Positions 46,847 through 54,998 of a DNA stretch of 64,000 nt are shown piece by piece. Position 1 is the first letter of the stretch. The number at the start of each line of letters is the position of its first letter. The notes under the pieces are model-generated. The model did not search any database, was not told the origin of the DNA, and was given only the letters and a program-made list of their open reading frames with translations. A program made the translations under genes and the position numbers. This DNA comes from Acidobacteriota bacterium (lineage in GTDB: Bacteria > Acidobacteriota > Terriglobia > Terriglobales > Acidobacteriaceae): the NCBI GenBank assembly GCA_021846275.1, contig JAJZBZ010000002.1:310001-374000 (forward strand), read 5' to 3'.

Positions 46847-48052
46847 GTGGATTCCCCGCTGCTCACACGTCCCTGCTGGGCCGAGATCGATCTCGCCGCA
46901 CTCGCTCACAACCTGCGCCTGCTGCGGCGCGTGGCAGGCAGCGCGGCGCTGGCCGCCGTCGTCAAGGGCGACGCCTACGGCCACTCGCTTGCTCTCTGCG
47001 CGCCTGCCGCGCGCCGCGCTGGAGCGGACTGGCTGGCCGTCACTTCCGTAGACGAAGCCCGCGCCGCAGCCACGGGCGATCCGGTCTCCGACAGCCGGAT
47101 TCTCGTGCTCAGCGGCCCGTTCTCCGGCGACGGCGAATCGGTCGCGCGCCACGGATTCGCCTGCTCCGTCTGGCAGCGAAATCAACTGGAAGAAATACAA
47201 CGCGGAGCACAGGCCGCAGGCCGCGACGCTCTGCCCGTTCCTCTGGAACTCGACACCGGCATGAGCCGCCAGGGCGTGGCTCCGGCGGAACTCGATTCGT
47301 TTCTCCACTCCTTGCGCTCGTTTCCGGCGCTGCGCGTTGAGGGCGTGATGACGCACCTCTACGCCGCCGACGAAGGCGACCGCGCGGCCACAGTGCAGCA
47401 ACTGGAGCGGCTGGCGGGCGCGCTCCGCGTGATCGTCGAGCATCTCCGCGCTGCGGGTCAGCCTGCTCCACTCTGGCTCAGCGTCGGCAACTCCGCCGCG
47501 ATCTTCGACGCGGCGGTTCGCGACAGGCTCGCCGCGCTGGCCGCTTCGCACACCATGCGCCTGCTGCTGCGCCCCGGCATCGCGCTCTACGGCGTTGCTC
47601 CGCGAATCGAGCCGCCACTGCCCGCCCCCACGGAGGCCGCCGGACTGCGGCCCGTGCTCGCGTGGAAGACGCGCATCACCAGCCTGCGCAGCATTCCGGC
47701 TGGCGCGGCGATTGGCTACAACGCAACCTTTCGCGCCGCCGAGCCGATGCGTCTGGCGCTGATTGCGGCTGGCTACGCCGACGGGCTGAGCCGCCGCCTC
47801 TCGAACGTGGGCCACGCGCTCGTTGCCGGGCATCGCGCGCCGTTTGTTGGCCGCGTCTCGATGGATCAGGCCGTCGTCGACGTCAGCCAGATTCCCGCCG
47901 TAAGCCTTGCGCCGGGCGCGGAGGTGGTCCTGCTCGGCAGTCAGGGCGGGCAGCGCGTGACCGCCGACGATCACGCGCAGTGGGCAGGGACGATTCCGTG
48001 GGAGATTTTCACCTCGATTGCCTCCCGCGTGCCGCGCATCGCCGTCGACTGA
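46847..48052 (+). CDS. alr: Alanine racemase
   Basis: Alr interconverts L- and D-alanine for peptidoglycan. The 401-residue PLP enzyme has the cofactor Lys40 in AAVVKGDAYGHS, HxYAADE-type metal-free barrel motifs, ELDTGMSRQGV, WLSVGNSAA, LLRPGIALYG and the catalytic Tyr in AIGYNATFRA. VGRVSMDQAVVDVSQIP is the typical C-terminal domain. The start is GTG, with GGAG only two bases away, so initiation may be inefficient or a few codons later. It follows the E2 gene after 95 bases. Confidence 0.94.
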   Translation: MDSPLLTRPCWAEIDLAALAHNLRLLRRVAGSAALAAVVKGDAYGHSLALCAPAARRAGADWLAVTSVDEARAAATGDPVSDSRILVLSGPFSGDGESVARHGFACSVWQRNQLEEIQRGAQAAGRDALPVPLELDTGMSRQGVAPAELDSFLHSLRSFPALRVEGVMTHLYAADEGDRAATVQQLERLAGALRVIVEHLRAAGQPAPLWLSVGNSAAIFDAAVRDRLAALAASHTMRLLLRPGIALYGVAPRIEPPLPAPTEAAGLRPVLAWKTRITSLRSIPAGAAIGYNATFRAAEPMRLALIAAGYADGLSRRLSNVGHALVAGHRAPFVGRVSMDQAVVDVSQIPAVSLAPGAEVVLLGSQGGQRVTADDHAQWAGTIPWEIFTSIASRVPRIAVD

Positions 48053-48378
48053 GCGCGAACAGACGAGCGGAGTGGCGTTGGGTGGGTACGCCATCGTGAG
48101 GACAACAGAAAGCGGATGGGCCGATTGGATATTTGAAAAAGGATCCGAGTCGGTCAGGGCTTTCGATGCTCCGGGTTGTCCATGATCTCTGTCCTGAGTT
48201 TGATTGCCGCCACGCTCATCTCGTCTTTTGTGCCGGATCGAACGCCTGTTTTGATCGCCTGCCGCAATCCACATTTTTCAGGGAATGGGTCACGACCGCT
48301 TGGTCCTCTGCGCCTGACAACACTCGCAATGACAGGGATTCCGCGTCTCTCCCGCGTCCGTTCCAGGACAGTCAGCCG
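48053..48378. other. Intergenic stretch between convergent alr and the phosphatase gene
   Basis: No gene supported and no clear terminator. Short frames are present on the plus strand but lack any family pattern. Confidence 0.45.
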
Positions 48379-49182
48379 TCAGGCTGGCAGCGGATAGAGC
48401 CGCCCTCGGTACATGGCCATCGGTTCCACAGAGAGGACGGATATGACCTGGGCCGTGGTGTTGTCCGAGCCGTCAGCGTCCACGGCCGCATCCACCAGTT
48501 TTTGCGCTATCTGGTCAAGATCGCCGCGCCGGGACGCGATTGCGCCGATCTCGCGGTCCGTCAGTGCGCCGTGCAGCCCATCGCAGCAAAGCACGAGCCG
48601 GTCGCCTGCGCGAAGGCTCACCGTTTTGGTCTCCGCCGTGACAAATAACTGCGATCCTAGCGAACGAGTCAAGACATGCCGGGATTCCGAGCTGGCCGCT
48701 TCGGCCTGAGAAATCAGGCCGAGTTTGCGCTGCTCATTCACCAGGGTGTGGTCATCGGTCAGAGCCACGGCCTTGCCGTCGCGCACATGGTAGCAGCGGG
48801 AGTCGCCGACATGCGCGATGCAGGCCTGATCGTGGCGCAGTGCGCAGGCAACGACGGTGGTGCCGATGGAGCGGCCACGGCGCTCGCGCGTGAGTCCCTC
48901 ATCGTAGACAGCGGCGTTGGCATGCTGAATGAGGCGGGGGAGAAGAGCGGGCAACGATGTGCCTTCCTGCGACTCGGCAAAGCCGGCGCAGATCACCTCG
49001 ACGGCCCTGGCCGAGGCAACTTCTCCGAGGTCCAGCCCGCCCACTCCATCGGCCAGAACGAACAGCCAGCCCCGTGAGCGAGCCTCCTGCCGAGATCGGG
49101 GAATGAAGAAGCCGGTGGAGTCCTCGTTGTTAGTCCGAATTTTCCCAGGATCGGTTGCCTGGCCAAACTCGATTTCAAGCAT
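48379..49182 (-). CDS. PP2C-family Ser/Thr protein phosphatase
   Basis: The 267-residue phosphatase has the metal-binding motifs of PP2C: ATDPGKIRTNNEDS, LFVLADGVGG, SIGTTVVACAL, AHVGDSRCYHV, LTDDHTLVNEQ, LVLCCDGLHGALTDREI, DNTTAQVISVL. It would remove phosphate from Ser/Thr of kinase targets in the cytoplasm. Two Hanks-type kinases lie in this window (36.6 and 56.5 kb), but neither is adjacent, so pairing is open. The start at 49182 fits the family; the ribosome site is weak. Confidence 0.92.
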   Translation of the reverse strand: MLEIEFGQATDPGKIRTNNEDSTGFFIPRSRQEARSRGWLFVLADGVGGLDLGEVASARAVEVICAGFAESQEGTSLPALLPRLIQHANAAVYDEGLTRERRGRSIGTTVVACALRHDQACIAHVGDSRCYHVRDGKAVALTDDHTLVNEQRKLGLISQAEAASSESRHVLTRSLGSQLFVTAETKTVSLRAGDRLVLCCDGLHGALTDREIGAIASRRGDLDQIAQKLVDAAVDADGSDNTTAQVISVLSVEPMAMYRGRLYPLPA

Positions 49183-49323
49183 CTGGCAATCACTTACCTG
49201 GAGTATCGGTTGATGCAAACAAGCCGGACGCTTTCCAGACGGAGGGAAAGCGCCCGGCAGATCGGGCAGAATCAGGTTCAGAGCAGAATCACAGCCACTC
49301 CGCCCAGCGAAGACCATCCGGAT

Positions 49324-49349
49324 GCTGCCGTTCCTCAAAGAACGGCAGC
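49324..49349. repeat. 10 bp inverted repeat upstream of the phosphatase gene
   Basis: GCTGCCGTTC and GAACGGCAGC flank a 6-base loop. It lies after the permease stop on the same strand, with no T-tract on either side, so it may be a weak terminator or mRNA-stabilising hairpin. Confidence 0.4.
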
Positions 49350-49391
49350 CCGAACAATTGCGAGTCCGGATACACCGACTGGGATTCTGCC

Positions 49392-51188
49392 TTAGCTGGC
49401 AGTTCCCATCTTCTTGTCATGCGCCGCCAGGAGAATTTTCCTTCCCTTCAGCTTTGACGCTCTCATGAAGTACCAGAGGCCGTAAAGGCCCCAGACGAAG
49501 GCCACGCTTAAGGCGATCAGTGGCTCTTTCACCGTGCCGTAGCCAAGCGTCGGGCCGATCAGGTAGAAGACCATGCAGCCCAGGTTTGCCAGCAGGCCGA
49601 AGCCGGGAATCAGCAGATGGCGCAGCAGACTGAAATCCGAGCGCTTGTGAAATGCCACGATGCAGAGAAAGCAGGTGAGCGCGTACAGGATGAATGTTCC
49701 AAAGTTGGAGGTGAGCGTGACGGCGAGCAGCGAGTTCGGCAGTGTCGCCATCCTGTCATGGGAAAAGTAGCCAACGCTTGAGAAGATGCCGTGAGGCATG
49801 GCGGCAATGGTGGAGTCGGCAGGCGCGCCGGCATCTCCAAAGGCAAGGGAGACGGCGATGACGCCGATGACCGCCGAGATGCCGGCCAGCGTCCAGATGG
49901 CGCGGTGCGGTGTCAGATTCTTCGAGTGCAGCATGCCGAAGTGTTCCGGAGCTTCCTCGTCGCGGCCCATGGCATAGGTGACGCGCGCCCCGGTATTCAT
50001 GCAGGAAAGCGTGGTGCCGATCAGCGCCAGAAAGACTGTGGCCGCCTCGGCCAGCATGAAAAATTTGCCGTTCCCGTGGCCGAAGAGATAATCGCCGACG
50101 ATGATCATCTGGTCGCCGATCGGCGCGGCGGAGCTGACAGCCGATCCCGCCGGGTAGACCGTACTAAGAAAATAGTTGGCTGCGAAATACTCGAAGAGAT
50201 AGCACAGGACTCCCTGAATGAGCAGAGACAGGATCACTGCGATGGGAATGTGCTTTGTCGGATTTCTGGCTTCGCCGCCGAGCGCGGTGCAGGATTCAAA
50301 ACCGACCAGGATCAGAATGGCCACGGTGGCCTGAATCATCATCCAGTTGAAGTTGTGAATTCCGACCACGGACTTCGCTGACGGGTGACTGACAAAGTGG
50401 CCGGTCGAGTCGGAGTAGGGATAGGCGATGGTGAATGGAACCGGATGTCCGGCGGTATCGAGCATTGGCTGGGGAATGTTGTTGGCGTCGCGGAGGATGG
50501 TGCCATCCGGCTTGGTGGCGAACTGATAGTTGTATGTAGCCAGGGTGGCGGTGTCGTACTGCGCGGCGGGCGCGCCGGTGGGGTGGTTGAGGCGATAGCC
50601 GAGCAGCAGCACGCTGAACAGGACGAGCGCGGAGATCTGCACAATGTTGACGGCCAGATTCACCGCGGTCGAGGCATTTGCGCCACGCTGGGCGATCCAT
50701 GCGACGCCGAAGGAGAATGTGACAGCCACCAGTCCGGTGAAGACGGGACCGGGATTCGATGCGCTGATAAAGTTCGGATAGAGGAAACCGACGATGTAGC
50801 CGACGAAGATGCCGGTCACCGCCACCATCACTCCGGGATAGACCCAATAGTAGAGATGCGATCCCCAGCCCACCACGAACTTCATGAGGCGGGCGTACTT
50901 GAACGCCTTGTCCTTCGACAGCATCGCCTGTTCGGCGTAGTAGTAGCTGGACCCCGTTCCGGGATACAGCTTGGAGATTTCAGCGTAAGAGACAGCCGTT
51001 GCCAGACACAGCATCAGCGCGGCGAAGATGCCGGCCCACATGGATGGCGCGGTGGATCCCGTTCCCAGTTGGATGACGAATGTGAGCCACAGGAACGCAC
51101 CCGGAGCAATCAGCGCCATCGCGTTGCTGGTCAGGCCGGTCAGTCCGAGACTTGTTTTCATTTGCCCGCTGGTTTTCTGGTCTGTCAT
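49392..51188 (-). CDS. APC-superfamily amino acid/polyamine permease
   Basis: The 598-residue inner-membrane protein has about 12 hydrophobic segments. The first region carries the APC consensus (LTSNAMALIAPGAFLWLTF), followed by AEISKLYPGTGSSYYYAEQ and VGFESCTALGGEARNPTKHIP. ALIGTTLSCMNTGARVTYAM is in the second half. It has a large periplasmic or cytoplasmic loop of about 75 residues (residues about 205-280) rich in Asp, Thr and Pro, longer than in typical APC permeases. GAGGAG with 6 bases supports the start at 51188. Substrate unknown. Confidence 0.88.
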   Translation of the reverse strand: MTDQKTSGQMKTSLGLTGLTSNAMALIAPGAFLWLTFVIQLGTGSTAPSMWAGIFAALMLCLATAVSYAEISKLYPGTGSSYYYAEQAMLSKDKAFKYARLMKFVVGWGSHLYYWVYPGVMVAVTGIFVGYIVGFLYPNFISASNPGPVFTGLVAVTFSFGVAWIAQRGANASTAVNLAVNIVQISALVLFSVLLLGYRLNHPTGAPAAQYDTATLATYNYQFATKPDGTILRDANNIPQPMLDTAGHPVPFTIAYPYSDSTGHFVSHPSAKSVVGIHNFNWMMIQATVAILILVGFESCTALGGEARNPTKHIPIAVILSLLIQGVLCYLFEYFAANYFLSTVYPAGSAVSSAAPIGDQMIIVGDYLFGHGNGKFFMLAEAATVFLALIGTTLSCMNTGARVTYAMGRDEEAPEHFGMLHSKNLTPHRAIWTLAGISAVIGVIAVSLAFGDAGAPADSTIAAMPHGIFSSVGYFSHDRMATLPNSLLAVTLTSNFGTFILYALTCFLCIVAFHKRSDFSLLRHLLIPGFGLLANLGCMVFYLIGPTLGYGTVKEPLIALSVAFVWGLYGLWYFMRASKLKGRKILLAAHDKKMGTAS

Positions 51189-51235
51189 GTTTTCTCCTCT
51201 CAAGGTGAGTTCCTGTGTATGGGTGATCCCTTCGC

Positions 51236-52453
51236 TTACGGTCCGGGAGAGACGATTGCCATCATGCCGATGCTCAGCGTGGACTGCGCATCCACCAGGC
51301 TGGTCACGCCTTTGTGGAAGAACGGTTGATCGGACCAGTCGTGCCGATACTCAAGACGCGCGAGAAAGTGCGATTTGAACGCCTTGTGTTCATACGTCAT
51401 CGTGACTTCCCTTACAGTCTGAGCCAGTCCGGTGCTGAAGCCCTCCTTGTCATCCAGTTGCTCCAGGCGCCCGGCAACTGCCTGCTGCGAAGTGAACTGT
51501 TCGTGGGCTGCAAAAGCGACGCCTCCCCAGTTTGCGCTCGCCGCCGGAAGAGTTGCGGTGGCATCCGAATGGTTGTGATCGTAATCCAGGTTGATATACG
51601 CGTTGAACTTCGCCGTCGGGGTCAGCAGCAGCGTGGTATCCAGAAGGTTGCGATACATGCCGACTCCCCCGCTCTTTTCAGGGCCAGTGTAGACGTCCGC
51701 GGACCAGGTATATTTGGGCCGTGTGACGGTGCTGTTGAGACTGCCGGTTGGTCCGCCTTCGTTGTTGATCGTATTATTCCATCCATTCACCAACTGCGCG
51801 CCGACCGTCCAGGATTTGTTGATCGGAGTTGTGGAGCGGAGGCCGAAGTGGTAGTAGGGAGTGGCCCAGGAAAACAGAAGCGAACGAGAATAGTTCCAGT
51901 CATCCTTGGCTTCGATCACCTCGGCCCCGGCATAGGTCACGAACTGCCCCAGGTCAAACTCGCTGCCGTGTGACTTGCGAGGCGTCCAGGAGGCGTAGGC
52001 CTGTTCCAGATAGTTGTCGTCGTATTTAGTCGTATCGGGATGAAGAATCGCGTTGACACGACCGAAGACGACATCGGCATGAATCCCGACAGGGTTCGGA
52101 GCACGATTGAACGTAATTCTGGCCTCGGCCAGATCGAACTGATCCGTTCGATCGTTGAAGTTGTACAGGTCGTTGACGCCGTCGCTGGGATGGTTGTTGT
52201 TCAGACTTCCGTAACCGTCGAGATAAGCGCTCCAGTCGACGCCGACATAGTGCCAGTTGGCCGGCGTGGCGGGAGCGGATGCTGGTGCTGGTGAAGGTGC
52301 TGGTGGAAGTGCTGGAGCCTGCGTCACCGCAGTCGCAGGAGCGGATGGCAGGCTCTGCGCCTGAGCCGCGATGGACATGCCCAGCGCGGCGCAGGAGCAC
52401 GCAATGAGCCGAAGGATTCGATCTATAGTCAAATGCAAGCAAATAGTCCTCAT
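51236..52453 (-). CDS. Outer-membrane porin, BBP2-like
   Basis: The 405-residue protein has a signal peptide (CSCAALGMSIAAQAQ), an Ala/Pro-rich spacer, then a long beta-barrel: VGVDWSAYLDGYGSLNN, DQFDLAEARITFNRAPN, YDDNYLEQAYASW, LDLGQFVTYAGAEVIEAKDDWNYS-like strands (EFDLGQFVTYAGAEVIEA), TTPINKSWTVGAQLVNGWNN, FNAYINLDYDHNHS, LARLEYRHDWSDQPFF. These match the BBP2/OmpL-type porin family common in Acidobacteriota. It follows the sensor system region and precedes the permease on the same strand; together they may form an uptake pair (outer porin, inner permease), which is inference. Confidence 0.8.
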   Translation of the reverse strand: MRTICLHLTIDRILRLIACSCAALGMSIAAQAQSLPSAPATAVTQAPALPPAPSPAPASAPATPANWHYVGVDWSAYLDGYGSLNNNHPSDGVNDLYNFNDRTDQFDLAEARITFNRAPNPVGIHADVVFGRVNAILHPDTTKYDDNYLEQAYASWTPRKSHGSEFDLGQFVTYAGAEVIEAKDDWNYSRSLLFSWATPYYHFGLRSTTPINKSWTVGAQLVNGWNNTINNEGGPTGSLNSTVTRPKYTWSADVYTGPEKSGGVGMYRNLLDTTLLLTPTAKFNAYINLDYDHNHSDATATLPAASANWGGVAFAAHEQFTSQQAVAGRLEQLDDKEGFSTGLAQTVREVTMTYEHKAFKSHFLARLEYRHDWSDQPFFHKGVTSLVDAQSTLSIGMMAIVSPGP

Positions 52454-52767
52454 CGATGTAAACTTGCCCCACCCATAAAAAATTGCCGGAGAGTGGCCTA
52501 AAGCCGTTTACACTTGCTCATGTATCCGGCAGTTTTTAGATTGAGTAGTGCTTGGATTTATATGAACAAGGAAGGCATGAGGAAAACATGAAGACGTCAT
52601 AGACTGATCGATTGAAATTGAGTTGCGGGATAGAGTACCGTCCGTGAAACAGTTCTTCGGCGGATATTTACGGAAGGTGAACGGAAGATATTTATTTTTG
52701 AAGGGCGCGGTCGGCCCGGAGTCTGCGGTATCGCTGCTTCAACCCGGCGCGACAGGAATTCTCCGAT
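52454..52767. other. Divergent promoter region of porin and histidine kinase
   Basis: About 310 bases between the porin start and the kinase. The part from 52.48 to 52.62 kb is AT-rich compared with the flanks, fitting promoters in both directions. A frame on the plus strand from 52.62 kb is open but does not match any family. Confidence 0.45.
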
Positions 52768-53919
52768 TTGATTTGTGTATCCAATCAAGCTCTCGGCGGG
52801 AACAGCCCGGCATCGCATCTCTCCAGCAGAACCAGCGCGGAGAGGGTATGTCATCTGGTGGAGCGCGCGGCGGAGCTGGACTTGCATCGCAAGCCAGGCG
52901 CAGCGCTGGCATCGCTGATCCATTGCATCTTCGGCTTCGAGGCCGTGGCGATCTTCGATGCGGATGTAAACGAGACCTACCAGTCGGGCGAATGGTTCGC
53001 GCCCGTGGAAGAGACGGTGCGGAACATCTTTGTCTTTGAAACCGTTCGCGACGATTCAGAGACCGGGTTGATCCGGCGCGTGCTGCGGGTGAGAAATCTT
53101 CCCATCGGCGCGCTGCTGCTGCGCGGCGAGGCGGAAAAGACGATCAGCAGCCAGATAGCGGCGATCATTGCCATCAGTTTTGACCGCTACCATGCGTTCG
53201 CCAACCAACGGCGCATCGAGAGCGCCAAGCGCGCCGAAGAGTTGCGCAGCGCGGTTCTCGACAGTCTGGCGCACGCCTACAAGACGCCGCTCACCGCCAT
53301 ACGAGCGGCTGCGACGGGATTGAAGGAAATGGGCGGTCTGTCGGCGACGCAAGGCGAGATGGTTTCATTGATTGCCGACCAGGCCGAGCAACTGAATCAG
53401 GTGACGACACGCCTGCTGCGCACGGCGAGGCTGGAAACTCAGAGCCTGCAAGCGGAGCAGTTGGCAGTCGCCACTCTGATTGAGGATGTGATCGAGTCAA
53501 CCCGGAAACAGATGGCAACCCTGCGGGTGAAGGTGGAGCTGTCGCGGGATGATCTGAGTCTGATCGGCGACCGCAGCCTGCTGGAGTCGATGTTCCTGCA
53601 CTTCGTGGAAAACTCAGGCAAGTATGCGGACGCGGATACGACAGTGACGATCCGTGCCGCCGAGCGTTCCGGATGGGTTGTAATCTCGGTGCACAATCAC
53701 GGGCCGGTCATCCCCGCGGTCGAGTGCGAGCGCGTCTTCGACCGCTATTTCCGCTCAGACGCGGCCGAGCAGATGGTTTCGGGAACAGGCATCGGCCTCT
53801 CGGTGGCAAAACAGGCGGCGCTGGCTCACGGAGGCCAGGTTTGGGTCACGAGCAATCAGGACGAAGGAACAACTTTCTTTGTGGCGCTGCCGACTGCGCC
53901 CCAGGCCAAGAGCCTATGA
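52768..53919 (+). CDS. Soluble KdpD-like sensor histidine kinase
   Basis: The protein has up to 383 residues. The kinase half resembles the KdpD C-terminus: LDSLAHAYKTPLTAIRAAA with phospho-acceptor His169, then ATPase motifs FVENSGKYAD (N box), FDRYFRSDAAE and GTGIGLSVAK (G box). Residues about 25-150 look GAF-like (FGFEAVAIFDADVNETY). There is no KdpD N-terminal Usp/turgor domain and no membrane helix, so the signal is cytoplasmic. The start is uncertain: TTG at 52768 or GTG at 52857; an upstream stop precludes a longer form. It overlaps the regulator gene as ATGA. No kdpFABC genes are near, so the symbol kdpD is not used. Confidence 0.8.
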   Translation: MICVSNQALGGNSPASHLSSRTSAERVCHLVERAAELDLHRKPGAALASLIHCIFGFEAVAIFDADVNETYQSGEWFAPVEETVRNIFVFETVRDDSETGLIRRVLRVRNLPIGALLLRGEAEKTISSQIAAIIAISFDRYHAFANQRRIESAKRAEELRSAVLDSLAHAYKTPLTAIRAAATGLKEMGGLSATQGEMVSLIADQAEQLNQVTTRLLRTARLETQSLQAEQLAVATLIEDVIESTRKQMATLRVKVELSRDDLSLIGDRSLLESMFLHFVENSGKYADADTTVTIRAAERSGWVVISVHNHGPVIPAVECERVFDRYFRSDAAEQMVSGTGIGLSVAKQAALAHGGQVWVTSNQDEGTTFFVALPTAPQAKSL

Positions 53920-54629
53920 CGGATAAACTGCCCATTCGCATCCTGCTGGTCGACGACGAGGCGGCGATCCGCCGCGCATTGCGCGCGCCTCTGGTGGAGC
54001 TTGGATTTGAAGTCGTCGATGCTTCCCGCGGCGAAGAAGCCCTTCATCTGGTCCGCGCGGAGCCGTTCGATGTGGTGCTTCTCGATGTCAATATGCCGGG
54101 CATCGGCGGCCTGCAGACGCTCACCCGACTGCGATGCGTGGCTCCGCGCCTTCCCATTCTGATGCTCACGGTGCGCGATGCGGAGCCGGATAAAGTGGAG
54201 GCTCTGGAGAACGGAGCCGACGACTACATCACCAAGCCTTTCAGCATTCGCGAGTGCGTGGCGCGCGTGCGATCCGCCGTGCGCCGCGCTCAGGCTCCGG
54301 AGCGCCCCAGAGACGCTTCCATCACCATCGGAGAAATCGAGATTTTTCCCGCAACCCGCATCGTGCGCAGATGCGGCCAGCCCGTCCGGCTTACGCCGAA
54401 GGAATACGACATTCTGCTCTGTTTGATGAAGCAGGCGGGCCGCGCGGTTACGCATGGCAAGCTGCTCAGTGCCGTGTGGGGTGCCGAATACCGCAGGGAG
54501 GTGGATTATCTGCGGACTTTTATCCGTCAGCTTCGTAAAAAGATCGAAAACGACCCTGCGAATCCACGCTACCTGCTCACGGATCCCTGCGTCGGCTACC
54601 GTTTCACGGAAGAGATTGAGCCGCTGTGA
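53916..54629 (+). CDS. OmpR/KdpE-type response regulator
   Basis: The 237-residue protein has a receiver domain (RILLVDDEAAIRRALR, phospho-Asp in VVLLDVNMPGIGGLQTL, Thr in MLTVRD, Lys in YITKPF) and a winged-helix effector (RLTPKEYDILLCLMKQAG, YLRTFIRQLRKKIENDP, YLLTDPCVGYRF). The order resembles KdpE, including the final GYRF. The ATG overlaps the kinase stop. Its targets may include the downstream small membrane protein and Amt gene, about 165 bases later on the same strand, or the divergent porin; this is inference from position. Confidence 0.92.
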   Translation: MTDKLPIRILLVDDEAAIRRALRAPLVELGFEVVDASRGEEALHLVRAEPFDVVLLDVNMPGIGGLQTLTRLRCVAPRLPILMLTVRDAEPDKVEALENGADDYITKPFSIRECVARVRSAVRRAQAPERPRDASITIGEIEIFPATRIVRRCGQPVRLTPKEYDILLCLMKQAGRAVTHGKLLSAVWGAEYRREVDYLRTFIRQLRKKIENDPANPRYLLTDPCVGYRFTEEIEPL

Positions 54630-54794
54630 ACCGGCGGCCATCGCACGCCAGACGACGCGATCCTGTCCAACTTCTGAGGACGGATCACGCGCTAGGTCCA
54701 CAACGGCAACTGCCAGAACCCTCGAATCGTTGCGCTACACTAACTATCTCAACGCACGATAGGACGAGCTGCAAATTCCCCCGAGAGGCTCTGA

Positions 54795-54998
54795 ATGAAA
54801 CTGGTTGGCTTTGGTCTGTTGCTGTCGGGCTGGGCACTTGTGGTGCTGGCATTGATCCTGCTTCCCTCGCAGGCGGAACGCGGCGCGTTCGTTGCGGCGG
54901 CCGTGTTGATTGAAGTTCTTGGGCTGGGCCTGGAACTGCGCGCGCATCGCGGTGGGGAACGCGGTGCCGATCGCGGAGCCGGCGGAGGCGCGCGGTGA
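54795..54998 (+). CDS. Small membrane protein with two helices, upstream of amt
   Basis: The 67-residue protein has two hydrophobic helices (MKLVGFGLLLSGWALVVLALILL and FVAAAVLIEVLGLGLELR, shown here only in part) and a short basic Gly/Arg tail. I do not recognise a family. The stop TGA overlaps the GTG start of the Amt gene, so the two are translated together. A helper or regulator of the transporter is plausible, but it is inference. GAGAGG about 7 bases upstream supports the ATG. Confidence 0.7.
   Translation: MKLVGFGLLLSGWALVVLALILLPSQAERGAFVAAAVLIEVLGLGLELRAHRGGERGADRGAGGGAR

Noticed and set aside
46646-48274. Minus-strand frame of about 540 codons opposite alr
   Set aside because: Antisense shadow with no recognisable domain; alr has its full set of motifs.
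52623-53039. Plus-strand frame of 138 codons overlapping the histidine kinase start
   Set aside because: Its second half is an out-of-frame copy of the kinase coding region; the first half matches no family and has no good start.
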